The notes: generated from the sequence alone by a model not told the origin. 64,000 bases of DNA from Anaerostipes caccae L1-92 (GCF_014467075.1 NZ_AP023027.1:581001-645000); one strand, 5' to 3'; shown: positions 45,061-53,679, counted from the stretch's first letter. Program-made: numbers and translations.

Positions 45061-45510
45061 ATGGAAATTATGGAATTATTTGATGAATCAACAATGAATC
45101 TTGACTTACAGGGTGAGACAAAAGATCAGATTATTGAGGAAATGGTAACCCTTTTGGACGAAGGCGGAGTGCTCGCCGACAAAGAAGCTTATAAAAAAGC
45201 GATCTATGCAAGAGAAGAGCAGTCCTCCACAGGACTCGGATTTGACATCGCGATCCCGCATGCCAAGACCGCAGCAGTAAAAACTGCACGGGTGGCCTTC
45301 GGAAAGTCTGACAAAGGATTTGATTTCGGAGCCGAAGACGGGACAAAAGCACACCTGATTTTCATGATAGCGGCCACCGATACAGACAGCAACCTGCACC
45401 TGCAGGCGCTGGCAACACTCTCAAGAAATCTGATCAAAGCAGATTTCAGGAAAAAACTGCTGGAAGCAAAGACAGCGGGAGAAGTCATCGAAGTGTTAAA
45501 AACTTTATAA
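45061..45510 (+). CDS. PTS fructose-family EIIA
   Basis: The 149-residue EIIA_2 protein has phosphohistidine His67 in IAIPHAKT and the fructose-type ARVAFGKSDKGFDFGAEDGTKAHLIFMIA. It phosphorylates the EIIBC encoded upstream. The start is the ATG at 45061; an in-frame TTG at 45049 is possible. A terminator follows, closing the operon. Confidence 0.92.
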   Translation: MEIMELFDESTMNLDLQGETKDQIIEEMVTLLDEGGVLADKEAYKKAIYAREEQSSTGLGFDIAIPHAKTAAVKTARVAFGKSDKGFDFGAEDGTKAHLIFMIAATDTDSNLHLQALATLSRNLIKADFRKKLLEAKTAGEVIEVLKTL

Positions 45511-45520
45511 ATAATAGCAG

Positions 45521-45556
45521 ACCGGCAGCGGAATTAATTTTCTGGTGCCGGTTTTT
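45521..45556 (+). terminator. Terminator of the kinase/PTS operon
   Basis: ACCGGCA (45521-45527) pairs with TGCCGGT (45546-45552), followed by TTTTC. Confidence 0.82.
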
Positions 45557-45591
45557 CTGAGATGAGACAGAACTCCTCCTCCGGTAAATAG

Positions 45592-45662
45592 GATATCTAT
45601 TTTTTACATGATTAGAGTGAAGCATTCTAAGAGCCGAACGGAAATCATGTGGAAAATGTCAT
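45592..45662 (-). repeat. Third copy of the sda-leader core palindrome
   Basis: Read on the minus strand, this repeats the 71-nt core found twice before sdaAB: it begins ATGACATTTTCCACATGATT and keeps the central TTCCGTTCGGCTCTTAGAAT. The first 15 bases of the hairpin are identical, but the far arm has decayed (ATCATGTAAAAAAT). It overlaps the stop codon of the DeoR gene. Confidence 0.8.
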
Positions 45663-46420
45663 ACCAGGATAACTTCCGTTAATTCGCTCAGTGTCTTATA
45701 AGTGGCGGACGGCAAATCTTTATCGGTTATAAAGTAGTCGATATCTTTCCAGTTGGCATACTGTACCAGAGAACAGATATGTGCCTTGGAACTGTCGGAG
45801 ATGACAACAATGATCTTGGACTGGGGAATGATCGCCTGCTTGATCTGGGCGTCCGTAAATTCAGAGACCGCAGGACCGTTGTGCTGTTCAAAGCCGCTGG
45901 TGCCTAAAAATGCGATATCCACCTTGATTGTGTTGATAAAATTGGTCGTCTGAAATCCTTCTGTGGACATATTGTTGGGATTGAGCTGGCCTCCGGTGAG
46001 AATCGTCACATTGTTTCCGTTATTCAGATGATAGGTTGTATTGATGGAATTTGTGACGATAGTATAGCCTGACTTTTGGCTCAGGAGCTTTGCCATGCAC
46101 TGCATGGTGCTTCCGGCATCCAGATAGATGACGCCCTGTTCCGGAATCAGTTCCAGGCCTTTTTCACAGAGAGCATATTTGACGGCGCTGTTTTCGCTGA
46201 TCCGTGTCTCTATAGGAATGGGACGGAAACTGGAGATCAGTGTAGCCCCGCCGTGGCTGCGCTCGATGGCTCCGATCTCCTGAAGATGGGTCAGGTCCCT
46301 CCGGATCGTCTCTTTTGTCACCTCAAACTTGTCCGCGAGCTCCCCGATCTTTGCACTTCCCGTGCTGTTGATATATTCAATGATTTCCTTCTGCCGTTCT
46401 TTTGCGAGAAGTTTTCCCAT
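45659..46420 (-). CDS. DeoR-family sugar-metabolism repressor
   Basis: This 253-residue regulator has an N-terminal DeoR helix-turn-helix (about 1-57; KERQKEIIEYINSTGSAKIGELADKFEVTKETIRRDL) and a C-terminal sugar-phosphate-binding DeoRC domain (YLDAGSTMQCMAKLL, TNSINTTYHL, DIAFLGTSGF). The frame is open far upstream, but AAGGAGG before the ATG at 46420 sets the start. It is divergent from the kinase/dehydrogenase pair and likely represses it. Its stop codon lies within a repeated palindrome. Confidence 0.9.
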   Translation of the reverse strand: MGKLLAKERQKEIIEYINSTGSAKIGELADKFEVTKETIRRDLTHLQEIGAIERSHGGATLISSFRPIPIETRISENSAVKYALCEKGLELIPEQGVIYLDAGSTMQCMAKLLSQKSGYTIVTNSINTTYHLNNGNNVTILTGGQLNPNNMSTEGFQTTNFINTIKVDIAFLGTSGFEQHNGPAVSEFTDAQIKQAIIPQSKIIVVISDSSKAHICSLVQYANWKDIDYFITDKDLPSATYKTLSELTEVILV

Positions 46421-46490
46421 GTCGGTTCCTCCTTTTCTGCTGTTATATTTATCATAACAGATTCTCAGATTCATTTCAAATTGAAATCCA

Positions 46491-46616
46491 CATAAACAAA
46501 AACAAAACAACAGAAACAAACATAATTTAGGGCAAAGTATTGACATGACAATGAAGAAATCATATAATTTACCCATAAAACAAAAATAAACGGACATAAA
46601 ACAACGTAAACAAAAT
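46491..46616 (+). promoter_or_regulatory. Kinase promoter with DeoR-type direct repeats
   Basis: TTGACA (46540-46545), 17 bases, TATAAT (46563-46568): a consensus promoter. CATAAAACAA occurs at 46574-46583 and 46595-46604 (21-base period, two helical turns). Related ACATAAACAAAAACAAAAC sequence lies upstream at 46490-46508. Such AT-rich direct repeats on both sides of a promoter are typical DeoR-family operators. Confidence 0.7.
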
Positions 46617-46631
46617 TTAATGAGGTAGATC

Positions 46632-47378
46632 ATGAAAAATTGGAAAGAGTATGTGTTTGATGTCAACGGATTTCAGATCAATACGGTTTACAGCGGGGAA
46701 GCCATAGAAACCATTTTTCTGCCCATGCTGAGAAAGCTCACCGGGATGCAGAAAAAACTGGGCCGGAGACTGATCGTATTTCTGGCGGCGCCGCCGGCAG
46801 TGGGAAAGACGACATTGTCCAAGTTTCTGGAATATCTGGCTTTGCAGCATGAAGATCTGACAGAGATACAGGCTATAGGCCTGGACGGTTTCCACTACCA
46901 TTCAGATTACATCAATTCCCACAATGCGGTCGTGATGGGAAAAGAAGTGCCGATGAAGAAAGTCAAGGGATGCCCGGAAACATACGATACTAAAAAACTG
47001 GAAGACAAGCTGAAAAAGATTAAAGAAGAGGACATTCTGTGGCCCATATATGACAGAAACATCCACGATGTGGTGGAAGATGTAGAAAAGATCACGAAGG
47101 ACATTGTGCTGATCGAAGGCAACTGGCTGCTTCTTGACGAGGAGCCGTGGAAGACATTAAAGGATACCGCAGATTATACAATAATGATCCGCTCAGAAGA
47201 AGAGACGTTAAAGGAACGGCTGATCGGAAGAAAGATGAAGGGCGGACTTACGAGAGAAGAGGCAGAGGACTGGTACATAAACAGCGACAGCGTGAATGTG
47301 AGAAGGGTTTTGGAGACTTCTCTGGACGGGGATCTGATGTTAAAAGTAGAAGCAGACGGAGATTATATAGGAGGATAA
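46632..47378 (+). CDS. Uridine-kinase-like sugar kinase, YggC-like
   Basis: The 248-residue P-loop kinase has Walker A in AAPPAVGKTTLSKF (about 57-70), the substrate aspartate region in GLDGFHYH and IEGNWLLLDEEPW near the Walker B position. A lid segment RLIGRKMKGGLT completes it. It belongs to the nucleoside/nucleotide kinase group that includes E. coli YggC. Next to a YggP-like dehydrogenase and a DeoR regulator, it probably phosphorylates a carbohydrate rather than a nucleoside (inference). Confidence 0.82.
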   Translation: MKNWKEYVFDVNGFQINTVYSGEAIETIFLPMLRKLTGMQKKLGRRLIVFLAAPPAVGKTTLSKFLEYLALQHEDLTEIQAIGLDGFHYHSDYINSHNAVVMGKEVPMKKVKGCPETYDTKKLEDKLKKIKEEDILWPIYDRNIHDVVEDVEKITKDIVLIEGNWLLLDEEPWKTLKDTADYTIMIRSEEETLKERLIGRKMKGGLTREEAEDWYINSDSVNVRRVLETSLDGDLMLKVEADGDYIGG

Positions 47379-47381
47379 AGG

Positions 47382-48647
47382 ATGAAATCAACAGCAGCAG
47401 TTCTGGCAGGGAAAAATCAGGTATATGTAAAAGAAGTGGAGCTTCCGGAAATCGGGGAAGAAGAACTTTTGGTAAAGGTTGTGTCAAACAGCATCTGCCT
47501 TTCAACTTATAAGGCGGCACTGAGAGGCGGGGAGCACAAGAGAGTGCCGGATGATCTGAGTCCGGAGCACCCGACGATTACCGGCCATGAGTTTGGCGGA
47601 TACATCGTAGAAGTGGGAGAAAAGCTGAAAGACCGCTTCAAGCCGGGAGAGAAATTCGTACTTCAGCCGGCTATGGGACTTCCGAGCGGATATTCTGCCG
47701 GATACAGCTACGAATACTATGGAGGAAATGCAACTTACTGCATCATTCCGAAGGTTTCCATCGACATTGGATGCGTACTTCCATATGACGGTGATTATTT
47801 TGCAAATGCGTCTCTGGCAGAGCCGATGTCATGTATCATCGGGGCATTTCACGCTACCTACCACACAACACCATATGTGTATGAGCACAGAATGGGATTA
47901 AAGGACGGTGGAAGTGTTGCGCTGTTAGGATGTGCTGGCCCGATGGGAATCGGAGCCATTGATTATGCATTAAATGGACCGTACAATTCAAAGCGCATCG
48001 TTGTAACAGATATCAATGAAGAAAGGCTTGAGAGGGCAAAATCCCTGATCACTCCGGAGGATGCGGCATCTAAGGGCGTGGAACTCATCTATGTGAACAC
48101 CGCAGGAAAAGAAAATGCGGTAGAAGAACTGAAAGAATTAAACGGCGGAAAGGGATACGATGAGGTGTTCGTATTCGCACCGGTAGAATCCCTCATCGAG
48201 ATGGGAGACGACCTTTTAGGAAACGACGGCTGCCTGAATTTCTTTGCAGGTCCTACGGACAACAACTTCAAGGCAAAGTATAATTTCTACAATGTCCACT
48301 ATGAAGGAACCCATATCTGCGGAACTTCAGGGGGAGCGCCTGCGGATATGATCGAGTCTCTGGAACTGTCTGCGGCTGGAAAGATCAATCCGTCTTACAT
48401 GGTCACACACATTGGAGGCATTGACGCGGCACCGGATACGATCCTGAATCTGCCGAAGCTTCCGGGAGGCAAAAAGCTGATTTACCCTCATATCAAGATG
48501 GAGTTGACTGCCATCGAAGATTTTGAGAAACTGGGAAAAGAAAACGAAATGTTTGCACATCTGGCGGAGATCTGCAAGGCAAACAACAATGTGTGGTGCA
48601 AAGAGGCAGAAGAATATCTTCTCGATACTTTAGCGCCGGAAAAATAA
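47382..48647 (+). CDS. Zinc-type dehydrogenase, YggP / sorbose-1-phosphate reductase-like
   Basis: The 421-residue enzyme is a long medium-chain dehydrogenase. It has KSTAAVLAGKNQVYVKEVELPEIGEEELLVKV at the start, a proton-relay/zinc region with NSICLSTYKAAL and GHEFGGY, and a Rossmann motif GCAGPMGIGA. The first zinc cysteine motif is ICLST rather than CGSD. Length and pattern fit the SorE/YggP group, which acts on ketose or alditol phosphates. It starts four bases after the kinase and ends at a terminator. Confidence 0.8.
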   Translation: MKSTAAVLAGKNQVYVKEVELPEIGEEELLVKVVSNSICLSTYKAALRGGEHKRVPDDLSPEHPTITGHEFGGYIVEVGEKLKDRFKPGEKFVLQPAMGLPSGYSAGYSYEYYGGNATYCIIPKVSIDIGCVLPYDGDYFANASLAEPMSCIIGAFHATYHTTPYVYEHRMGLKDGGSVALLGCAGPMGIGAIDYALNGPYNSKRIVVTDINEERLERAKSLITPEDAASKGVELIYVNTAGKENAVEELKELNGGKGYDEVFVFAPVESLIEMGDDLLGNDGCLNFFAGPTDNNFKAKYNFYNVHYEGTHICGTSGGAPADMIESLELSAAGKINPSYMVTHIGGIDAAPDTILNLPKLPGGKKLIYPHIKMELTAIEDFEKLGKENEMFAHLAEICKANNNVWCKEAEEYLLDTLAPEK

Positions 48648-48663
48648 GAGAGAATGATGCAGA

Positions 48664-48696
48664 AGGAGTCCTGATTAGTTTCAGGGCTCCTTTTTT
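48664..48696 (+). terminator. Terminator of the kinase/dehydrogenase pair
   Basis: AGGAGTCCTGA pairs with TCAGGGCTCCT (one G-U) around a 6-base loop, followed by TTTTTT. Confidence 0.87.
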
Positions 48697-48705
48697 CGGA
48701 AATTG

Positions 48706-48736
48706 TTGACTTTGAGTGAGCTCCAAGTGCTATGAT
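48706..48736 (+). promoter_or_regulatory. MerR-type promoter of the aldo/keto reductase gene
   Basis: TTGACT (48706-48711), a 19-base spacer, TATGAT (48731-48736). The spacer region holds the imperfect dyad ACTTTGAGTGAGCTCCAAGT. An over-long spacer with a central dyad is the hallmark of MerR-family activated promoters. It matches the element before larB. Confidence 0.8.
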
Positions 48737-48778
48737 AGAGAAAACCATTGAAATGAAGAAAGGTCAGGGACAAATAAT

Positions 48779-49927
48779 ATGAGATATCGTATGCTTGGGA
48801 ATACAGGGCTTGAGATCAGTGAGATCGGGCTTGGATGTGAGGGATTTGTAGGAAAAGACGAACATGAAACAGAAGAACTCTTAAATCTGGCACAGAAAAA
48901 AGGAATAAATTATTTAGACCTATATACGCCTGATTCGGATCTCAGAGATCGAATCGGAAAGATGCTGAAAGGAAGGAGAGAAGAGTTTTTCCTTCAGGGG
49001 CATCTCTGTACGATTTGGAGGGACGGACAATATAAGCGCACCAGACAGATTGATGAAGTCAGGGAAGGATTCGAAGATATGCTTCAAAGACTATGTACCG
49101 ATTCTTTGGAAGTAGGGATGATACACTATGTAGATTCCTTAAAAGACTGGAAGGAAGTATACGAGGGCCCGGTCATGCAGTATGCCAGAGAACTGAAGGC
49201 TCAGGGAAAGATTCGCCATATCGGGCTGAGCAGCCACAATCCGGAGGCTGCCATGGAAGCTGTAAAGAGCAGAGAGATCGAGGTTCTTATGTTCAGCATC
49301 AATCCTTGCTATGATCTGCAGCCCGCCGGGGAAAACTGTGAGGCATTATGGGATGACAAAAATTATAAAGGGGATCTTGTGAATATGGACCCGGCCAGGG
49401 AGGAGCTGTATGAAATGTGCAGTAAACAGGGTGTGGGCATTACCGTCATGAAAGCTTTCGGAGGAGGGGATCTGCTGAGTGAGGAATTATCACCCGCAGG
49501 CAGAGCGCTGACACCGAGTCAATGCATTCACTATGCACTTACCAGGCCTGCCGCAGCATCTGTCCTGGCTGGGGCTCACACTGCCGAAGAACTTTCAGAC
49601 AGTCTGAGGTATGAAGAGGCAGGCGAAGATGAGAAGGATTACGCCCGTGCCCTGGCTGAGTTTCCGAATATCAGCTGGAAAGGCCACTGTATGTACTGCG
49701 GCCACTGCGCGCCTTGTCCGAAGGGAATTGAGGTGGCCTCTGTCACTAAGTTTTTAAATCTGGCAAAGGCTCAGGATGATGTTCCTGAAACAGTGAGAGA
49801 ACACTATGCGGTTCTGGAACATAAGGCATCAGAGTGCATTGGATGCGGTATTTGTGAGAATCGGTGTCCGTTTGAAGTGTCCATCATTGAAAACATGAAA
49901 AAAGCCGCTGAAATATTCGCACAATAA
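48779..49927 (+). CDS. Aldo/keto reductase with C-terminal 4Fe-4S domain
   Basis: The 382-residue protein has an aldo/keto reductase barrel (1-270; RYRMLGNTGLEISEIGLGCEGF, LDLYTPDSDLRDRIGKML) and a C-terminal ferredoxin-like domain. The latter has two cysteine clusters, CMYCGHCAPCPKG (about 304) and CIGCGICENRCPF (about 360). At the place of the usual catalytic lysine the sequence reads FFLQGHL, so Gln replaces Lys; IHYVDS keeps the histidine. It is probably an anaerobic electron-transfer reductase. Its promoter is of the MerR-controlled type. Confidence 0.88.
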   Translation: MRYRMLGNTGLEISEIGLGCEGFVGKDEHETEELLNLAQKKGINYLDLYTPDSDLRDRIGKMLKGRREEFFLQGHLCTIWRDGQYKRTRQIDEVREGFEDMLQRLCTDSLEVGMIHYVDSLKDWKEVYEGPVMQYARELKAQGKIRHIGLSSHNPEAAMEAVKSREIEVLMFSINPCYDLQPAGENCEALWDDKNYKGDLVNMDPAREELYEMCSKQGVGITVMKAFGGGDLLSEELSPAGRALTPSQCIHYALTRPAAASVLAGAHTAEELSDSLRYEEAGEDEKDYARALAEFPNISWKGHCMYCGHCAPCPKGIEVASVTKFLNLAKAQDDVPETVREHYAVLEHKASECIGCGICENRCPFEVSIIENMKKAAEIFAQ

Positions 49928-49945
49928 GCCAAAGGAGAATTCGCA

Positions 49946-51049
49946 TTGTACTTATTATTTTTTATACTGCCGATCCTGATTCTCATACCGGCAGGGATTT
50001 ATTTATATATTTTCTTCCGCAGGATTTTAAGCCTTTTCTTAAAAAGAGACGTACGCATGGTGAAAGTGCTGAGTGCGGTTTTGGCACTGGCTTGTGTGTT
50101 TTCAGCATGGCCGGCCTATGGATGGGGAGGAGTGGCGGTCCTGCATCTTGTGGGAGTCTCTCTGGTCCTTGAGCTGATCAATCTTCTCTTAAAAAGAACG
50201 CCGTTTGTTTTCAAGAAATGGGATCTGATTTACAGAAGCGGGATACTGTCTTTTCTCATCATTGCGGTTGTCTTTTCCTACGGATATATTAATATGCAGC
50301 AGATTAAGAAGACCAGTTACAGGATCGGGACTCCTAAGATACAGCAGGAGGAAACGCTCAGAATAGCTCTCATGTCAGACATCCATCTGGGTGTTACGAT
50401 GAGTGCCAAAGATCTGGAGAATTGGTGCGGCAAAATACAGAGTCAGGAGCCGGATCTGGTTCTTTTGACTGGAGATATCTTCGATGAGGATACAAAGAGA
50501 GAAGAGATGGAACGGGCGGCCAAAGCTTTGGGATATATGAAGAGTACTTATGGAAGTTTTTATGTATATGGGAATCATGATTCCAATCAGTACAGGGAAA
50601 AGCCGGAGTACACTTCTGGTTATCTCAGGAATACGTTAGAAAAAGCCGGAGTCCGTGTGCTGGAGGATGAGGTGTTTAAGACAGGGAAGGATATCTGTAT
50701 CATCGGGAGAAAGGATGCCGGTGACCGGGACCGGAAGAGTCTGAAAGAGATCATGAAAGATGCACCGGAAAAAAGTTTCAGAATCCTGATGGATCACCAG
50801 CCCGGAGATCTGAAGGAAAATAACAGGCAGGGCATCGATCTTCAGGTGTCCGGACATACCCATGCCGGGCAGATCTGGCCGACCGGGCAGCTGATGCAGC
50901 TTCTTGGAATCAATGAGATCAACTATGGTTACCGGAAGACCGGGAACCTCCAGACCGTGGTGACATCCGGCATGGCGGGATGGGGGTATCCGATCCGCAC
51001 GGGAGGCCACTGTGAATACGTGATCATAGATGTGGTGTTAAAGAAATGA
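49946..51049 (+). CDS. Membrane-anchored metallophosphoesterase
   Basis: The 367-residue protein has three or four hydrophobic segments in residues 1-115 and an extracytoplasmic or cytosolic calcineurin-like phosphoesterase domain (about 130-365). Metal ligands are visible in MSDIHLG, LTGDIFDED, YGNHDS, DHQPGD and SGHTHAGQIW. The TTG start lies nine bases after AAGGAG. The pattern resembles YkoQ/YaeI-type enzymes. Its last 12 bases overlap the convergent HxlR gene. Confidence 0.87.
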   Translation: MYLLFFILPILILIPAGIYLYIFFRRILSLFLKRDVRMVKVLSAVLALACVFSAWPAYGWGGVAVLHLVGVSLVLELINLLLKRTPFVFKKWDLIYRSGILSFLIIAVVFSYGYINMQQIKKTSYRIGTPKIQQEETLRIALMSDIHLGVTMSAKDLENWCGKIQSQEPDLVLLTGDIFDEDTKREEMERAAKALGYMKSTYGSFYVYGNHDSNQYREKPEYTSGYLRNTLEKAGVRVLEDEVFKTGKDICIIGRKDAGDRDRKSLKEIMKDAPEKSFRILMDHQPGDLKENNRQGIDLQVSGHTHAGQIWPTGQLMQLLGINEINYGYRKTGNLQTVVTSGMAGWGYPIRTGGHCEYVIIDVVLKK

Positions 51050-51385
51050 GGTCTCACTGCGGTGCATTTTGTCTCTGTATTCGGTTCCCCACTGCACCAT
51101 GGAGTCCAGGATCGGTTTTAAGCTCAGGCCGGTTTCAGTGAGAGAATATTCTACTTTCGGAGGGACCTGAGGGTAGACTTTCCGGTTTACCAGTCCGTCG
51201 GCTTCCATAGAGCGCAGATTGCTGGTCAGGACTTTCTGCGTGATTCCGGTCACGGAGCGCATCAGTTCGCTGAACCGTTTCGTTCCGGTCAAAAGATCAC
51301 GTATGATTAAGACCTTCCATTTGTCACCGATCAGCTGCAGTGTCATTTCCACAGGACATTCCGGGATGTTTCGTTTTTTTGACAT
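51038..51385 (-). CDS. HxlR-family transcriptional regulator
   Basis: This winged-helix regulator of about 115 residues has the HxlR pattern: CPVEMTLQLIGDKWKVLIIRDLLTGTKRFSEL, GITQKVLTSNLRSMEADGLV and KVEYSLTETGLSLKPIL. AAGGAGG on the minus strand selects the ATG at 51385 rather than an upstream in-frame one at 51427. Such regulators often sense redox or electrophile stress. Its target is not shown here. Confidence 0.9.
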   Translation of the reverse strand: MSKKRNIPECPVEMTLQLIGDKWKVLIIRDLLTGTKRFSELMRSVTGITQKVLTSNLRSMEADGLVNRKVYPQVPPKVEYSLTETGLSLKPILDSMVQWGTEYRDKMHRSETSFL

Positions 51386-51565
51386 TGTGTACTTCCTCCT
51401 TGCTATGTTTATTTTATATCTTCCCATTTAGAAATACAATAAGTAACCTGGCGGCGGCATAGTATCTTTTGGATACCATGCCACCTTTTTGTGCGTGGTT
51501 TACGGAGTATGGAAGACCGATTAGAATAAAAGAAGAGAATGAAAGGTGCAAAAGGGGGATGAAAT

Positions 51566-52471
51566 ATGGGGACAGAAAATCAAAGGGTGTTAAAACAAAA
51601 GCTTTCGCAGGCAGAAGCCATTGTAATTGGCGCAGGCGCAGGGATGTCGGCGGCAGCCGGACTGCTGTATTCCGGAGAACGGTTTGAGAAGAATTTTAAG
51701 GACTTCATAGAGCGGTACGGACTCAGAGATATGTATTCCGCAGGTTTTTATCCGTTTCCTTCCCCGGAAGAAAAGTGGGCTTACTGGAGCAGGCATATTT
51801 ATTTAAACCGATATGATATGCCCTCAGGAAAAGCATATACAGATCTGTTTCAGGCAGTGAGAGATAAAAATTATTTCGTGCTGACAACCAACGTAGATCA
51901 TCAGTTTTGGCTGTCCGGATTTGAGGATCGGAGAATTTTTGCCGTCCAGGGAGATTACGGCCTGTTTCAGTGTAAAAAAGCGTGCCATCCGAAGCTCTAC
52001 GATAATGAGACTCAGGTGAGGGCCATGGTACGGAAGCAGAGGAACTGCAGGATACCAAAGTCCCTGATACCAAAATGTCCGGTCTGCGGCGGAGAAATGG
52101 AAGTAAACATTAGGAAAGATGAATATTTCATAGAAGATGAGAAGTGGCATGAGGCGGCCGGACGTTATAAAAGATTTCTCAGTGAGAACAGAGACAAAAG
52201 AATCCTGTTTTTGGAACTTGGCGTCGGAATGAATACACCGGGGATTATAAAGTACCCTTTCTGGCAGCTGACTGCGGAGAATCCAAAGGCAGTCTATGTC
52301 TGCGTCAATTCCGGGGAAGCGTACTCTCCGAGGGAAATAGAAGCGCAGTCGATTTGTATTGACGGGGATATTGGGAAACTTATAGATATTTGTGTTTCGA
52401 GTCAGAAAATTGATTTGATTGACGAAAAAAGAATTCTTGCAATTAAGAAGTGGATATGGGGGTTACACTGA
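51566..52471 (+). CDS. Class M sirtuin (SirTM), probable protein ADP-ribosyltransferase
   Basis: This 301-residue Sir2-fold protein has NAD-binding GAGAGMSAAAG (about 22-32), TTNVDHQF (about 109-116) and a four-cysteine zinc site (FQCKKAC and CPVCGG). At the position of the catalytic histidine of deacetylating sirtuins it reads VQGDYG, with Gln in place of His, as in class M sirtuins. Members of this class studied in Streptococcus pyogenes and Staphylococcus aureus ADP-ribosylate lipoylated GcvH-L. It precedes a zinc-type macrodomain gene that would reverse the modification. Confidence 0.88.
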   Translation: MGTENQRVLKQKLSQAEAIVIGAGAGMSAAAGLLYSGERFEKNFKDFIERYGLRDMYSAGFYPFPSPEEKWAYWSRHIYLNRYDMPSGKAYTDLFQAVRDKNYFVLTTNVDHQFWLSGFEDRRIFAVQGDYGLFQCKKACHPKLYDNETQVRAMVRKQRNCRIPKSLIPKCPVCGGEMEVNIRKDEYFIEDEKWHEAAGRYKRFLSENRDKRILFLELGVGMNTPGIIKYPFWQLTAENPKAVYVCVNSGEAYSPREIEAQSICIDGDIGKLIDICVSSQKIDLIDEKRILAIKKWIWGLH

Positions 52472-52508
52472 TGGGGTAAAAAAAACATCAGGAAGGGAGA
52501 AAGAAAAA

Positions 52509-53297
52509 ATGACACATGACGAGCAAAGAAAATATCTGATTCAGAAACTTCTTGATGAGGATATTCAGTATAAAGATGTGGTTATTCCAGCAGATGTGCA
52601 GCAGCAAAAATTACTGCTGCGCAGTTTAATGAATGTTAGACCGCCAAAGGCTGTCAGCCGGGAATTTATGGAAGTGCAGGATAACTACTTGTCCAATGAA
52701 CGTGATGCAGCAGGAGTTGTTGATGCGGCATCCCTTCCCGTGGTTCCTCAATATCCGCGTCTTGTATTATGGCAGGGTGATATTACCGTGTTAAACTGTG
52801 ATGCGATTGTAAATGCAGCGAATAGTCAGATGTGTGGATGTTTCCGGGCTTTGCACTCCTGTATCGATAATATCGTGCATACAAAAGCCGGTATTGCCCT
52901 GCGTCTGAAATGCAATGAGATTATGCAGAAACAAGGCCGCGAAGAACCTGCCGGGCAGGCGAAGATTACACCAGCATACAATTTGCCGTGCAAATATATA
53001 CTTCACACCGTTGGCCCAATCATCGAAACGGGATATCCAAGTGAGCAGCAGAAAGAGCAGCTCGCGTCCTGCTATCGTTCCTGTTTACAGCTTGCATCTG
53101 AATACGGGTGCAAGAGCATTGCTTTTTGCTGTATCTCAACCGGCGTTTTTATGTTTCCAAACCGGGAGGCAGCCGAGATTGCGATTAAGACAGTCAAAGA
53201 TGTTCTCGCTGTGGATACAAGGATTGAGAGAGTTATCTTTAATGTATACAAAGACTTAGATAAAGAAATCTACGAAAAATTACTTGCGGTAAATTGA
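52509..53297 (+). CDS. Zinc-type macrodomain protein-ADP-ribose hydrolase
   Basis: The 262-residue protein has a helical N-terminal extension (1-80) and a macrodomain (about 82-255): LVLWQGDITVLNCDAIVNAANSQM, the Cys/His segment GCFRALHSCIDNIVH characteristic of SirTM-linked zinc macrodomains, ILHTVGP and FCCISTGVFMFPN. It removes ADP-ribose from proteins. An in-frame TTG at 52419 overlaps the sirtuin gene, but the ATG at 52509, following GGGAGAAAG, is the better start. Confidence 0.92.
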   Translation: MTHDEQRKYLIQKLLDEDIQYKDVVIPADVQQQKLLLRSLMNVRPPKAVSREFMEVQDNYLSNERDAAGVVDAASLPVVPQYPRLVLWQGDITVLNCDAIVNAANSQMCGCFRALHSCIDNIVHTKAGIALRLKCNEIMQKQGREEPAGQAKITPAYNLPCKYILHTVGPIIETGYPSEQQKEQLASCYRSCLQLASEYGCKSIAFCCISTGVFMFPNREAAEIAIKTVKDVLAVDTRIERVIFNVYKDLDKEIYEKLLAVN

Positions 53298-53394
53298 GCG
53301 TATCATCACATAGAATTTTTACATCTGGTATGGTATGATTTTGAAAGTGAGAAAACATTACAAATGGGAATTATTAAAATGACAGGAGATAAAA

Positions 53395-53580
53395 ATGGAT
53401 AAAAAAATCATTTGCAAATTACTGACAATAGCAAGTGTAGGTTTGTTACTATCCGCTGCAATATTTATTTGTTTATGCCTTTTTTCAGCTGAAAGAAACA
53501 ACATATATTTAGGTATTGCATTAGGCAGCCTTATATTATCAAGCTTATTCAATATAATTAAGAGACAAAATTCAAAGTAG
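53395..53580 (+). CDS. Small membrane protein (61 residues)
   Basis: The frame has AGGAG six bases before the ATG and encodes two hydrophobic helices (TIASVGLLLSAAIFICLCLF and YLGIALGSLILSSLF) with a charged start and end. It is AT-rich like many real small genes. No family is recognised. Confidence 0.6.
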   Translation: MDKKIICKLLTIASVGLLLSAAIFICLCLFSAERNNIYLGIALGSLILSSLFNIIKRQNSK

Positions 53581-53648
53581 TCACAAATTCCAGTTTGTAT
53601 AAAACATAAAACAACGTGATAATCGCTGCTTTCACAGTAGTACTAATG

Positions 53649-53679
53649 AGCAGGAGATCCGAAAGGACTTCCTGCTTTT
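53649..53679 (+). terminator. Terminator after the small membrane protein gene
   Basis: AGCAGGA pairs with TCCTGCT around a 14-base loop, followed by TTTC. Confidence 0.6.
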
